DNA of 64,000 bases from Rhizobium sp. Q54 (lineage in GTDB: Bacteria; Pseudomonadota; Alphaproteobacteria; SHVZ01): positions 1-64,000 of the forward strand of contig CAMBVS010000006.1 in assembly GCA_945871425.1 (NCBI GenBank). Reading direction: 5' to 3'. Both the position numbers and the translations under genes were made by a program. Each line of letters opens with the position of its first letter. Positions within the stretch are counted from its first letter, which is position 1. Shown here piece after piece: positions 31,250 to 39,512 of this stretch. Under the pieces are notes generated by a model. That model ran no database searches, was not told the origin of the DNA, and saw only the letters and a program-made list of their open reading frames with translations.

Positions 31250-32634
31250 GCGTGTCTCCGGCGGAGCGTCGACTCGCCATCGAGGCGGGTCACCAGCTCG
31301 GCCAGCTGGTCGATCTCGACGAGCTCGAGCGGGGCCTCGCCGGTCCCCTGCTTTCGCCGCCGGCGCGGCAGGAAGGCCCTGGAGAAGCCCAGCTTCGCCG
31401 CCTCCTTGAGGCGGGCGTCGGACTGTCCGACCTGCCTGATCTCGCCGGCGAGCCCGATCTCGCCGAAGACCACGGTGTCCGGCGGAACCGGGGTCTGCGT
31501 CAAGGACGAGATGAGGGCGGCGGCGCAGGCGAGGTCGGCCGCCGGCTCGTTGATCTTGAGGCCGCCGGCGACGTTCAGGTAGACGTCGGTGCCGGCGAGG
31601 CTGACCCCGCAGCGCGCTTCCAGCACCGCCATGACCATGGCGAGCCGTCCGGTATCCCAGCCGACCACGGCCCGCCTCGGGGTCGAGAAGGTTGACGGCG
31701 CGACCAGCGCCTGGACCTCGACCAGCACCGGGCGGGTGCCTTCCATGCCGGCCAGCACGGCCGCGCCGGAGACGTCGCCCCGGCGCTCGGCCAGGAACAG
31801 GGCCGACGGGTTGGAGACCTCCGAAAGGCCGCGCTCGGTCATCTCGAAGACGCCGATCTCGTCGGTCGGCCCGAATCGGTTCTTGACCGCGCGGAGGATG
31901 CGGAAGTGATGCCCGCGCTCGCCCTCGAAGTAGAGGACGGTGTCGACCATGTGCTCGAGCACCCGGGGGCCGGCGATGGCGCCCTCCTTGGTGACATGGC
32001 CGACCAGGAAGAGGGCGAAGCCCCGCCGCTTGGCGAGCCGGATCAGCTCCTGGGCCGAGGCGCGGACCTGGGCGACGGTGCCCGGCGCCGAATCCAGGGT
32101 GTCGACATACATGGTCTGGATCGAGTCGATCACCACCACGTCCGGCCGGTCGGCATGGTCCAGGCTCGCCAGGATGTCGCGGACCGAGGTTGCGGCGGCC
32201 AGCGCCACCTTGGCGCCCTCGACCTTGAGCCGCCTGGCGCGGAGCCGCACCTGGTCGATCGACTCCTCGCCGGAGATGTAGATGGTCGACCCCCGCACCG
32301 AGAGCTTCGCCACCACCTGCAGCAGCAGCGTCGACTTGCCGATCCCGGGGTCGCCGCCGATCAGGATCGCCGAGCCCGGCACCAGGCCGCCGCCGCAGAC
32401 CCGGTCGAACTCGGCGATGCCGGTGACCGAGCGCTCGACCTCGGTCGAGGGGCCGGCGAGCTCGAAGACCTCGATCTTCCGCCCGCCCTTGGCCGACTGG
32501 CCTTTCGGCGCCAGCGCCTCCGCCGCCTCTTCGACGATGGTGTTCCAGGCGCCGCAGGACTCGCAACGCCCCGCCCACTTGGCCGTGCTCGCCCCGCAGG
32601 ACTGGCAGACATAGCGGGTTTGGGGTTTGGCCAT
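31246..32634 (-). CDS. radA: DNA repair protein RadA
   Basis: A 462-residue RecA-like ATPase that promotes branch migration in recombination. It opens with a four-cysteine zinc finger (C10, C13, C24, C27 in YVCQSCGASTAKWAGRCESC). The Walker A loop is GGDPGIGKST, then ISGEESIDQVRLRA, then the RadA-specific KNRFGPTDEIGVFEM. The C-terminal Lon-protease-like domain has GGLKINEPAADLACAAAL. Length matches the family. Its stop overlaps the cvpA start by four bases. Upstream it is separated from mlaF by an inverted-repeat element (32661-32770) that could terminate transcription from the alr-mla genes or carry radA's own promoter region. Confidence 0.97.
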   Translation of the reverse strand: MAKPQTRYVCQSCGASTAKWAGRCESCGAWNTIVEEAAEALAPKGQSAKGGRKIEVFELAGPSTEVERSVTGIAEFDRVCGGGLVPGSAILIGGDPGIGKSTLLLQVVAKLSVRGSTIYISGEESIDQVRLRARRLKVEGAKVALAAATSVRDILASLDHADRPDVVVIDSIQTMYVDTLDSAPGTVAQVRASAQELIRLAKRRGFALFLVGHVTKEGAIAGPRVLEHMVDTVLYFEGERGHHFRILRAVKNRFGPTDEIGVFEMTERGLSEVSNPSALFLAERRGDVSGAAVLAGMEGTRPVLVEVQALVAPSTFSTPRRAVVGWDTGRLAMVMAVLEARCGVSLAGTDVYLNVAGGLKINEPAADLACAAALISSLTQTPVPPDTVVFGEIGLAGEIRQVGQSDARLKEAAKLGFSRAFLPRRRRKQGTGEAPLELVEIDQLAELVTRLDGESTLRRRHA

Positions 32635-32660
32635 CGGCGGAGTTCAGCCCTCGTCGTGCA

Positions 32661-32770
32661 CCCTCACCCCTCTGTGGGGGAGGGATGGGGTGGGGGGTAG
32701 GGGCAAGCGCCAAGTGCCGGAGCCCGGGGCTCCGCCCCCACCCCAACCCTTCCCCATCAAGGGGGAGGGG
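32661..32770. repeat. Imperfect inverted-repeat element (REP-like) between radA and mlaF
   Basis: Two C-rich/G-rich arms face each other: 32676-32696 reads GGGGGAGGGATGGGGTGGGG, and the arm at 32733-32755 is its near complement (CCCCCACCCCAACCCTTCCCC). Each arm also has its own small hairpin (CCCTCACCCC/GGGGGAGGG at 32661-32684, and CCCTTCCCC/GGGGGAGGG at 32748-32769). Such elements with the GGGTTGGGGTGGGG core are common in alphaproteobacterial genomes and usually intergenic. Here it lies between genes on the same strand and may act as a terminator for the upstream operon. Confidence 0.65.
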
Positions 32771-32792
32771 GTATGAAAGCGGGTTCGCTCGC

Positions 32793-33566
32793 TCACGGCC
32801 GTCTCACCGCCATTCGGATCGGGCCCTCGGCGCGGCCGTGGATGAACTGGTCGACGTACTCGTTGCCGGAGTGGCCGATCTCGGAGGCGGGGCCGGACCA
32901 GATGAACTTGCCAGCGTAGATCATGGCGATGCGGGTCGCGATCTTCCTGGCGCTCGCCATGTCGTGGGTGATCGAGATGGTGGTGGCTCCGAGCTTCTTC
33001 ACGCTGGCGACGATCAGATCGTTGATGACGTCGGCCATGATCGGATCGAGGCCGGTGGTCGGCTCGTCGAAGAAGATGATCTCAGGCTCGCTGGCGATGG
33101 CGCGGGCGAGCGCGACCCGCTTCTGCATGCCGCCGGAGAGCTCGGCCGGGTGGAGCTCGGCGACCGGGGCCCCCAAGCCCACCTGGGCGAGCTTGTCGAG
33201 CGCGATCTCCTTCGCCTCTTTCCGGTCCATGCCCTGGCCCTGGATCAGGCGGAAGGCGACGTTCTCCCACACCGGCAGGCTGTCGAAGAGGGCCGAGCCC
33301 TGGAACAGCATGCCGATCTTCTTCACGACATTCTCGCGCGCCTGGCCCTTGGCGCCGACCGTCTCGACCCCGTCGATGCGGATCGAGCCGGCATCGGGGC
33401 GGAGGATGCCGAGGATGCATTTCAGCAGCACCGACTTGCCCGAGCCGGAGCCGCCGATGACGACCAGGCTCTCGCCCTTCGGCAGCGCGTAGTCGATGCC
33501 GTCGAGCACGACCTTCTCGCCGAACGCCTTCCTCACCCCGCTGAGCTCGATCTTGGGTGCGGTCAT
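32793..33566 (-). CDS. mlaF: ABC transporter ATP-binding protein, MlaF type
   Basis: A 257-residue ABC ATPase. Walker A is GGSGSGKSVLLKCILG (38-53). The signature is ELSGGMQKRVALARA, Walker B is IIFFDEPTTGLDP and the H-loop is ITHDM. The C-terminal YVDQFIHGRAEGPIRM is the tail seen in MlaF, which binds its regulator MlaB. With MlaE it powers transport of phospholipids between outer and inner membranes to keep outer membrane asymmetry, or a related Mce-type lipid import. mlaD and mlaC are not in the window. It overlaps the permease stop by four bases (ATGA), so they are coupled. Confidence 0.93.
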   Translation of the reverse strand: MTAPKIELSGVRKAFGEKVVLDGIDYALPKGESLVVIGGSGSGKSVLLKCILGILRPDAGSIRIDGVETVGAKGQARENVVKKIGMLFQGSALFDSLPVWENVAFRLIQGQGMDRKEAKEIALDKLAQVGLGAPVAELHPAELSGGMQKRVALARAIASEPEIIFFDEPTTGLDPIMADVINDLIVASVKKLGATTISITHDMASARKIATRIAMIYAGKFIWSGPASEIGHSGNEYVDQFIHGRAEGPIRMAVRRP

Positions 33567-34339
33567 TTGGCGAAGAACATCTCGGTGATGAGGTAGTTGA
33601 AGACCAGGATCAGGATCGAGGCGGAGACGACGGCGTTGGTGGTCGCCTGGCCGACACCCTGGGCGCCGCCCTTGGAGTTGTAGCCGTGGTAGCAGCCGGT
33701 CAGCGAGATCAGGAAGCCGAAGGCCCCAGCCTTCACTAGGCCTGAGACCACGTCCATCATCTCGAGATAGTCCCAGGTGCGGCGGATATAGGCCGCGGCG
33801 TTGAAGTCGAGCTTGTAGACCGCGACCAGGTAGCCGCCGAAGACGCCGAGGATGTCGCCGGTGAGCACCAGCAGCGGCAGCATGGTGGCGCCGGCGATCA
33901 GGCGCGGCACCACCAGGTATTTGTAGGGATTGGTCGAAAGCACGGTGAGCGCGTCGATCTGCTCGGTCACGCGCATGGTGCCGATCTCGGCCGCCATGGC
34001 GGCGCCGATGCGGCCGGCGACCATCAATCCTGCCAGCACCGGTGCCAGCTCGCGGGTCATCGACAGCACGACGACGGTGGCGACCGCGCCTTCGGCCGAG
34101 AAGCGTGCGAAGCCGGTGAAGCTCTGCAGCGCCAGCACCATGCCGGAGAAGATGGTGGTGAGCGCCACCACCGGCAGCGAGAAGTAGCCGATCTCGATCA
34201 TCTGCCGGCCGATCAGCGCCGGGTAGAAGGGCGGCCTGAACATGTGGCCGACGGCGGTGATGGCGAACAGCACCAGCCGGCCGAGCGCCGCCAAAGCATC
34301 CAGGAAGGCCCGGCCGATGGTAGCGAGCAGGTCGCTCAC
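33563..34339 (-). CDS. mlaE: ABC transporter permease, MlaE type
   Basis: A 258-residue membrane protein of the MlaE/YrbE family with about five membrane helices. Landmarks are GYFSLPVVALTTIFSGMVLA, ELAPVLAGLMVAGRIGAAMA with EIGTMRVTEQIDAL, the cytoplasmic coupling helix typical of the family, and CYHGYNSKGGAQGVGQATTN near the end. The start is a GTG at 34339, overlapping the alr stop as GTGA. An upstream ATG at 34480 lies within alr and is not used. It forms the membrane channel with MlaF for lipid transport. The alr-mlaE-mlaF order, inserted before radA, makes this region a mixed envelope and replication operon. Confidence 0.92.
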   Translation of the reverse strand: MSDLLATIGRAFLDALAALGRLVLFAITAVGHMFRPPFYPALIGRQMIEIGYFSLPVVALTTIFSGMVLALQSFTGFARFSAEGAVATVVVLSMTRELAPVLAGLMVAGRIGAAMAAEIGTMRVTEQIDALTVLSTNPYKYLVVPRLIAGATMLPLLVLTGDILGVFGGYLVAVYKLDFNAAAYIRRTWDYLEMMDVVSGLVKAGAFGFLISLTGCYHGYNSKGGAQGVGQATTNAVVSASILILVFNYLITEMFFAK

Positions 34340-35436
34340 GCGCCGGTTCCGAGGTAGCGGCGCGCATAGCGGCGGGAGAGCCCGGTCAGCATCTGGTATC
34401 CGTTGGTTCCGGCGAGCTGTCCGAGCTCGTCCGGCGGCAGCTCCGGTCCCATCAGGACGATGGGCGTCCCCGGCCGGCATTCGGCCTCAGGCAGGTCGGT
34501 CACGTCGAAGGTCACGAGATCCATCGAGACGCGCCCCACCAGAGGGATCGGACGGCCGGCAATATATCCGCGGCCCCGGTTGGTGAGCGAGCGCAAATAC
34601 CCGTCGGCGTATCCGACGCCGACCGTGGCGATCCGGGTCATGCGATTCGCCCGCCATTGCGCGTTGTAGCCGACCGAGCGTCCGGCCGGGATTTCGCGCA
34701 CCGTCAGGATCTCGGCCTCGAGCTTTACCGTGGTCTTCATCGGATTCGGCGCGTGGTCGACCGGCGCCAGGCCGTACATCGCCGCGCCCGGACGGACCAG
34801 GTCGAAGTGATAGGCGGGGCCGAGGAAGATGCCGGCGGAGTTGGCGAGACTCGCCTTCGCTTTCGGCAGGCGGACGAGGGCATCGCGGAATCGGGCGAGC
34901 TGGGCTGGGTTGTCCGGGTCTGGCTGGACCTCGCCCGAGACCAGGTGGCTCATGATCCAGGCGAGCTCGATGCCGCCGAGGAGATCGGGCGAGGCGGCGA
35001 GGCCGGCGACCTCGGCTTCCGAGAGCCCGAGCCGGCTCATGCCGGTGTCGAGATGCAGGACCGCGCGTCCGCCGCCGGACTCACGCCAGCGGCGGAGCTG
35101 CTCCAGCGAGTTCAGAACCGGCGTCAGTCTGTGCCGGCGATGCTCGCCTTCGGTGCCGGGTCGTGGTCCTTCGAGGACGCCGATCTCCTGCGTGATCGCG
35201 CCGCGGAGCCGGATGCCTTCGTCCAGCGTGGCGACGAAGAAGACGCGGGCGCCGGCCCGGGCGAGGGCGGGGCCGACCTGCTCGGCGCCGAGGCCGTAGG
35301 CGTCCGCCTTCACCATCGCCGCGCAGTCGGCATGCGGGGCCGAGCGTGCGGCGAGCAGGCGCCAGTTGGCGGCGACGGCATCGAGGTCGACGGTGAGGAG
35401 GGCGCCGGCGTTCGCCGGCGTGTCAGCCGATCGCAT
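34336..35436 (-). CDS. alr: Alanine racemase
   Basis: A 366-residue PLP enzyme converting L- to D-alanine for peptidoglycan. The Schiff-base lysine is K43 in AMVKADAYGLGAEQV, HLDTGMSRLGL is a cofactor-domain motif, and SVGYNAQWRA carries the catalytic tyrosine in the C-terminal domain, followed by VGVGYADGYLRSL and PLVGRVSMDLVTFDV, all standard. The length is normal. The start ATG at 35436 overlaps the 3' end of dnaB by 14 bases, and its stop overlaps the mlaE start, so it is tightly embedded in the operon. The dnaB-alr-radA order is a known alphaproteobacterial arrangement. Cytoplasmic. Confidence 0.96.
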   Translation of the reverse strand: MRSADTPANAGALLTVDLDAVAANWRLLAARSAPHADCAAMVKADAYGLGAEQVGPALARAGARVFFVATLDEGIRLRGAITQEIGVLEGPRPGTEGEHRRHRLTPVLNSLEQLRRWRESGGGRAVLHLDTGMSRLGLSEAEVAGLAASPDLLGGIELAWIMSHLVSGEVQPDPDNPAQLARFRDALVRLPKAKASLANSAGIFLGPAYHFDLVRPGAAMYGLAPVDHAPNPMKTTVKLEAEILTVREIPAGRSVGYNAQWRANRMTRIATVGVGYADGYLRSLTNRGRGYIAGRPIPLVGRVSMDLVTFDVTDLPEAECRPGTPIVLMGPELPPDELGQLAGTNGYQMLTGLSRRYARRYLGTGA

Positions 35437-36937
35437 CGGCGATGTGGCCGGGCAGCGCGAGATTGGAGAACTTGGTGATCGCCCCCTCGAACTGCAGCCG
35501 CACGGTCCCCGTCGGTCCGTGCCGCTGCTTGCCGACGATCACTTCGGCGATGCCGTAGATCGCCTCGCCATGCGCCTTCCAGCGCTCGACGCGGTCGTGG
35601 AACTTGTCGTCGTGCTCGTCGGCGCGCCGAACCGGTTCCTCGCGCTTGTGATAATACTCCTCGCGGAAGATGAACATGACGACGTCGGCGTCCTGCTCGA
35701 TCGATCCGGACTCGCGGAGGTCCGCCAGCTGCGGGCGCTTGTCCTCGCGCTGCTCGACGGCACGGGAGAGCTGGGAGAGAGCCAGAACGGGCACGTTCAG
35801 CTCCTTGGCCACCGCCTTCAGCGACCTTGTGATGTCGGAGATTTCCTGGACGCGGTTCTCCGACTTGGTGCCGGCGGATCCCCGCAGAAGCTGAAGATAG
35901 TCGACGACGATCAGGTGGAGCCCGTGCTGGCGCTTAAGGCGCCGGGCGCGCGTCCGGAGCGCCGTCACCGTGATCGCCGGCGTATCGTCGATGAAGATCG
36001 GCGTGCGCTCCAGCCGCTGGCTCGCCTGGACCAGGCGGCGAAAATCGGCGTCGTTCATCTCGCCACGACGGATCTTCTCGCCCGACACCTCGATCTGTTC
36101 GGCGAGGATGCGCGTGGCGAGCTGCTCGGCCGACATTTCCAGCGAGAAGAAGGCGACGACGAAGCGTTCGGCTTCGGGATCGTCGACCGACTGGACGGCA
36201 GCATTGAAAGCGATGTTGGCGGCAAGCGCGGTCTTGCCCATCGCCGGCCTGGCCGCGAGCACGACCAGGTCGGAGGGATGGAGGCCGCCCAGCAGTTTGT
36301 CCATGTCGATCAGGCCGGTCGGCACGCCCGTCAGCTTGCCGTCGCGCTTGAAGGCCTTCTCGGCCATCTCGATGGCGGCGGTCAGCGCGTTGGCGAAGGG
36401 GAGGAAGCCGCGCTCGGCATTGTCGGTTTCAGCGAGTGTGAACAGCTTCTGCTCGGCGAGCTCGATCTGGTCCTTGCCCGAGGTCTCGAGCTCGTGCTTG
36501 TGGGCGTCGTTGACCATGTCCTCGCCGACGGCGATGAGCTGGCGGCGGAGGTAGAGGTCGTGGACGGTGCGGCCGTAGTCCTCGGCGTTGACGATGGCGA
36601 CGATCGAGGCGGCGAGCTTGACCAGGTACTGGGCGCCGCCGACCTCGTTGAGCCCGCCGTCCTGGTCGAACATCGACTTCAGCGTGACTGGGTTGGCGAT
36701 CTGGCCGCGGTCGACCAGCTTGCCGATTGCCTCGAAGATCCGGCCGTGAACGGGATTGGCGAAGTGGTCGGGGCGAAGGAAGTCGCCGACCCGCTCATAG
36801 GCCGCGTTGTTGACCAGGAGGGCGCCGAGAAGGCCCTGCTCGGCCTCGTAGTTGTGCGGCGGGGTGCGGTATCCGGCCGGCTGCGGCTCGCGGCGCGCTT
36901 CCGGCCAGGCGGCGGGAAGCGGCTTCAAGTCGGTCAC
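35423..36937 (-). CDS. dnaB: Replicative DNA helicase DnaB
   Basis: A hexameric helicase that unwinds DNA ahead of the fork. From the GTG at 36937 it has 504 residues. The N-terminal helical domain begins at PPHNYEAEQGLLGALLVNN. Walker A is AARPAMGKTALAANIAF, Walker B is LIVVDYLQLLRG, and PVLALSQLSRAVEQRED and DLRESGSIEQDADVVMFI are the following conserved loops. An ATG at 37045 would add 36 residues without DnaB character and would run across a perfect hairpin downstream of rplI, so I prefer the GTG, though its ribosome-binding site is weak. The 14-base overlap with alr implies coupling. A DnaA-box 9-mer lies upstream. Confidence 0.95.
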   Translation of the reverse strand: MTDLKPLPAAWPEARREPQPAGYRTPPHNYEAEQGLLGALLVNNAAYERVGDFLRPDHFANPVHGRIFEAIGKLVDRGQIANPVTLKSMFDQDGGLNEVGGAQYLVKLAASIVAIVNAEDYGRTVHDLYLRRQLIAVGEDMVNDAHKHELETSGKDQIELAEQKLFTLAETDNAERGFLPFANALTAAIEMAEKAFKRDGKLTGVPTGLIDMDKLLGGLHPSDLVVLAARPAMGKTALAANIAFNAAVQSVDDPEAERFVVAFFSLEMSAEQLATRILAEQIEVSGEKIRRGEMNDADFRRLVQASQRLERTPIFIDDTPAITVTALRTRARRLKRQHGLHLIVVDYLQLLRGSAGTKSENRVQEISDITRSLKAVAKELNVPVLALSQLSRAVEQREDKRPQLADLRESGSIEQDADVVMFIFREEYYHKREEPVRRADEHDDKFHDRVERWKAHGEAIYGIAEVIVGKQRHGPTGTVRLQFEGAITKFSNLALPGHIADAIG

Positions 36938-36999
36938 GCGCGGACCTGTCGGCGCAAGTCGGTCATTCGTTGAGCGCCCAAATCCCCCAAAACGCGCAA

Positions 37000-37094
37000 G
37001 GCCGGCATAGTCCCCCTTGGGGTGCCGGCCTCGCAACGCATTCATCGTTCCGACTCACAGCTTTGTTTTCCACAGGCTGTGAGTATGTGGATAA
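37000..37094 (-). promoter_or_regulatory. rplI-dnaB gap: two hairpins and a DnaA-box 9-mer
   Basis: The gap between rplI and dnaB contains a hairpin with perfect arms GGCCGGCA (37000-37007) and TGCCGGCC (37023-37030), extended by CCCC/GGGG inside. A second has perfect 9-base arms ACTCACAGC (37053-37061) and GCTGTGAGT (37076-37084). Beside the second, 37086-37094 on the - strand is TTATCCACA, an exact DnaA box, and its loop holds TTTTCCACA, one mismatch away. The first hairpin, with a TTTT nearby on the - strand, could end rplI transcription. The DnaA boxes could tie dnaB expression to DnaA. Confidence 0.5.
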
Positions 37095-37102
37095 GCGTCG
37101 GC

Positions 37103-37615
37103 TCAGCCGGCTTCCGGAGCCTCGGCGGCGGCAGTCTCGTCGGCCGCCCCCTGTTGGGCAGCGGCCTCCTCGGTCGAGCGCCCGACATTCACTGTCACCG
37201 TCACCCGGACCTCGGGGTGAAGGCCGATGCGGACGTCGTGAACGCCGAGCTCCTTGATCGGCTGGCCAAGCAGCACCTGGCTCTTCTGCACGGTGAAACC
37301 GGCGGTGGTGATCTCGTCGGCGATGTCGCGGAGCGTCACCGAGCCGTAGAGCGATCCGCTCTCGGCCGCCTGGCGGACAATGGTGATCTTGAGGCCGTTG
37401 AGCTTGGCCCCGACCTTCTCCGCCTCTTCCCGGCGCTTCAGGTTGTCGGCTTCGAGCTGCGTTCTCCGCTTCTCGAAGACCGAGAGGTTCTCCTTGGTGG
37501 CGCGGAGCGCCTTCTTCTTCGGCAAGAGGAAGTTGCGGGCGAAGCCCGGCTTCACCTTCACCACCTCGCCCATCTGGCCGAGGCTCTCGATGCGCTCCAA
37601 CAGGATGACGTCCAT
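37103..37615 (-). CDS. rplI: 50S ribosomal protein L9
   Basis: A 170-residue L9, which binds 23S rRNA at the base of the L1 stalk. The N-terminal domain is unmistakable: [20 protein letters not shown], then [21 protein letters not shown] long connecting helix ([19 protein letters not shown]) and the C-terminal domain with [16 protein letters not shown] follow, then a short Ala/Glu-rich tail (~20 residues) common in alphaproteobacteria. The start at 37615 is the conserved one. It lies 10 bases after the DUF2232 gene, in the rpsF-rpsR-DUF2232-rplI operon, and is followed by the hairpins before dnaB. Confidence 0.97.
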   Translation of the reverse strand: MDVILLERIESLGQMGEVVKVKPGFARNFLLPKKKALRATKENLSVFEKRRTQLEADNLKRREEAEKVGAKLNGLKITIVRQAAESGSLYGSVTLRDIADEITTAGFTVQKSQVLLGQPIKELGVHDVRIGLHPEVRVTVTVNVGRSTEEAAAQQGAADETAAAEAPEAG

Positions 37616-37625
37616 GGTTGGCTCC

Positions 37626-38561
37626 TCACTCCGCCGGGCCGACGGACGCCAGACGGCGACGCAGGCCCAGCCATTGATCGAAAAGACCCAGTCCCGCCAC
37701 CAGCGCCACCGGCCAGCCGAGCACGAGCATGGCGGCATAGGCAGCGACGAGGATGAAGGGCCTCTGGGGGGAAAACTTGCGGGCGACGGCGTGGACCACG
37801 CCGAGCCCCAGGAAAAAGAACGGCACCAGCAGGATCAGGAACAGGTTCCGGCCGAGAAAACCGACGCCGTCGGGACCGATCAGCGCCGCCGCCCCGGCGA
37901 TGCCGAGCGCCAGCGTGAGCAGCTGGGGAAGCTCGATATCGGCCAGCTCCGGCGTCGGGCGCAGATTGCGCCCGAAGCGGGCGAGCACGCCCTGGGCCAG
38001 GGCGGCGTTGACCGCCACCATCGCCAGCCAGGACATGATCACCGCCGCCGGGAACCACGGCACGATCGCGTCCAGGATGCGCCGGCGATCGCCTTCAGCC
38101 ATGTCCGCCATGAGCCGATCGACCGCCTGGCCGAGGAAGTCCCGGATTGCGGGCTCGATGCCGTCGGTGGCGAACTGCAGCGCCAAGCCGGCGACGATGA
38201 AGGCGCCGGCCCCCATCCACACCAGCCAGGCGACGAGAAGGCCGAGCGGATACCACTCGGTCTTGCCGTCGGCGTCGGTGCGGTTGAGGAGGGCCTTTCG
38301 GCCGACCACCATCACCGGAATGCCGCTGACGACGAGGAAAAGGCCGCCGGCGATGGCACCGCCCAACAGGGCGACCACCGCGGTGGCGCTTCCGGTCGCC
38401 GTCATGCCGGCCATTCCCCCCATCCCGAGCGCCACGGCGAAGAGCGGAAGCTGTGCCAGATAGGCAAGCAGCATCGCGCTCGGCTGCCCGAGGACGACCG
38501 AAATGTAGAGGAGGCCGCTGACGACGCCGGCGCCTGCCGCGATGAGCCAGAACCGAACCAT
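37626..38561 (-). CDS. DUF2232 family integral membrane protein
   Basis: A 311-residue protein with about eight to nine hydrophobic segments, e.g. [20 protein letters not shown] at the start and [20 protein letters not shown] with [15 protein letters not shown] at the end. The middle contains an amphipathic segment with [20 protein letters not shown]. This is the DUF2232 (YybS-like) family, commonly encoded between rpsR and rplI in alphaproteobacteria and near them in Bacillus. Its role is unknown; resemblance to energy-coupling-type membrane components (S-component-like helices) has been suggested for relatives, but the sequence gives no substrate. It is 30 bases after rpsR and 10 before rplI, so it is co-transcribed with ribosomal proteins. 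Confidence 0.88.
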   Translation of the reverse strand: MVRFWLIAAGAGVVSGLLYISVVLGQPSAMLLAYLAQLPLFAVALGMGGMAGMTATGSATAVVALLGGAIAGGLFLVVSGIPVMVVGRKALLNRTDADGKTEWYPLGLLVAWLVWMGAGAFIVAGLALQFATDGIEPAIRDFLGQAVDRLMADMAEGDRRRILDAIVPWFPAAVIMSWLAMVAVNAALAQGVLARFGRNLRPTPELADIELPQLLTLALGIAGAAALIGPDGVGFLGRNLFLILLVPFFFLGLGVVHAVARKFSPQRPFILVAAYAAMLVLGWPVALVAGLGLFDQWLGLRRRLASVGPAE

Positions 38562-38591
38562 TCCCGTTAGTCCTGCCTTACGCCTTCTGCC

Positions 38592-38897
38592 TTACTTGAT
38601 CACGTAAGGCATGAGCGCCAGGTAGCGCGAACGCTTGACCGCCTGGGCGAGCTCGCGCTGCTTCTTTGCCGACACCGCGGTGATGCGGCTCGGCACGATC
38701 TTGCCGCGCTCGGACACGAAGCGCTGGAGCAGCTTGATGTCCTTATAGTCGATCTTGGGCGCGTTCGGATGCGCGAACGGGCACGACTTCCGCCGGCGGA
38801 AGAAGGGCCGGCGTCCACCGCCCGCACCGCCACCCGCTCCGGCACCGCCGCGGCCTTCGCCGCCGCCGCCACCACCGCCCATGCGACCGCCGGTCAT
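38592..38897 (-). CDS. rpsR: 30S ribosomal protein S18 with glycine-rich N-terminal extension
   Basis: A 101-residue S18, longer than the ~75-80 usual. The core runs from [20 protein letters not shown] through [20 protein letters not shown] to [10 protein letters not shown]. About 33 residues before it are almost all glycine, alanine and arginine. S18 pairs with S6 on the platform of the small subunit. The ATG overlaps the rpsF stop by four bases (ATGA), so the two partners are made in step. The extension is encoded opposite, in sequence space, to a charged repeat tail on S6, so both have low-complexity ends that may have grown together. Confidence 0.96.
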   Translation of the reverse strand: MTGGRMGGGGGGGEGRGGAGAGGGAGGGRRPFFRRRKSCPFAHPNAPKIDYKDIKLLQRFVSERGKIVPSRITAVSAKKQRELAQAVKRSRYLALMPYVIK

Positions 38898-39364
38898 GCG
38901 TCACCTCCACGAGTCTCGACGGCTGCCTCGTCCCGGCGGGGAGCCTCGTCGCGGCGCGGCCCGTCGTCGCGGCGCGGGCCGTCCTCGCGATCCCGGCGCC
39001 AGCCGCCGCGGTCACCCCGGTCTCCGCGATCACCGCGGTCGGACCGGCTCTGCATCATCGCCGAGGGCGCTTCCTCGAGGGTCTCGACCCGGACCGTGAG
39101 GTAGCGGATCACGTCCTCGTTGATGCGCATGTTGCGCTCGAGTTCGTGGATCGCCGCCGCCGGGGCGTCGATGTTGAGGAGCATGTAGTGCCCCTTGCGG
39201 TTCTTCTTGATCCGATATGAGAGCGACTTCAGGCCCCAATACTCTTTCTTGGTGACCTTGCCGCCATTCGCTTCAATAAGGGTGTTGAACGCGTCGGTCA
39301 GGGTCTCGACCTGGGTGGTCGAGACGTCCTGACGCGCGATGAACACGTTCTCGTAGAACGCCAC
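38894..39364 (-). CDS. rpsF: 30S ribosomal protein S6 with Arg/Asp-repeat C-terminal tail
   Basis: A 156-residue S6. The core (residues 1-~100) has [20 protein letters not shown], then [28 protein letters not shown] and [20 protein letters not shown]. The last ~50 residues are low-complexity repeats of DRGDRGDRG and [18 protein letters not shown], longer than in most S6. In E. coli S6 is modified by added glutamates at the tail, and here the tail is Arg/Asp instead. The start is a GTG at 39364 with AAGGAG nine bases upstream. A ~90-base leader with a plausible promoter precedes it. Expression may be autoregulated by the S6-S18 complex as in other bacteria. Confidence 0.95.
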   Translation of the reverse strand: MAFYENVFIARQDVSTTQVETLTDAFNTLIEANGGKVTKKEYWGLKSLSYRIKKNRKGHYMLLNIDAPAAAIHELERNMRINEDVIRYLTVRVETLEEAPSAMMQSRSDRGDRGDRGDRGGWRRDREDGPRRDDGPRRDEAPRRDEAAVETRGGDA

Positions 39365-39489
39365 CGTCGTCTCTCCTTCTGGCTGTTAGCGGCCCGGAGC
39401 CACCATGGCCTCCCGGACCTAGCCGGACCTTGAGGCCCGGCAAGGAGCTATGAGGGCGCGGACTATACACATGCCGCGGACGGGGGCAA
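39365..39489 (-). promoter_or_regulatory. rpsF operon promoter and leader
   Basis: On the - strand, TTGCCC (39489-39484) and TATAGT (39467-39462) with 16 bases between them form a good sigma-70-type promoter, giving a ~90-base leader before the GTG at 39364. The leader has a bulged hairpin, GGAG(G)CCA-TGG-TGGCTCC, at about 39396-39414, and C/G-rich flanks. Leaders of rpsF in many bacteria bind the S6-S18 complex through a hairpin with a CCG element. Whether this one does is not clear from sequence. Confidence 0.45.
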
Positions 39490-39512
39490 GCTCCGCGCGA
39501 ACAGGGGGCAGG

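Noticed and set aside
36938-37045. Longer dnaB start (ATG at 37045, 36 extra residues)
   Set aside because: The added part has no similarity to DnaB N-termini and would cross a perfect hairpin. The GTG at 36937 fits the family length better, although its ribosome-binding site is weak.
37086-37094. A replication origin in the rplI-dnaB gap
   Set aside because: One exact and one near DnaA box is too few, with no AT-rich unwinding region or dnaA, parA or hemE nearby. I kept it only as a regulatory site.
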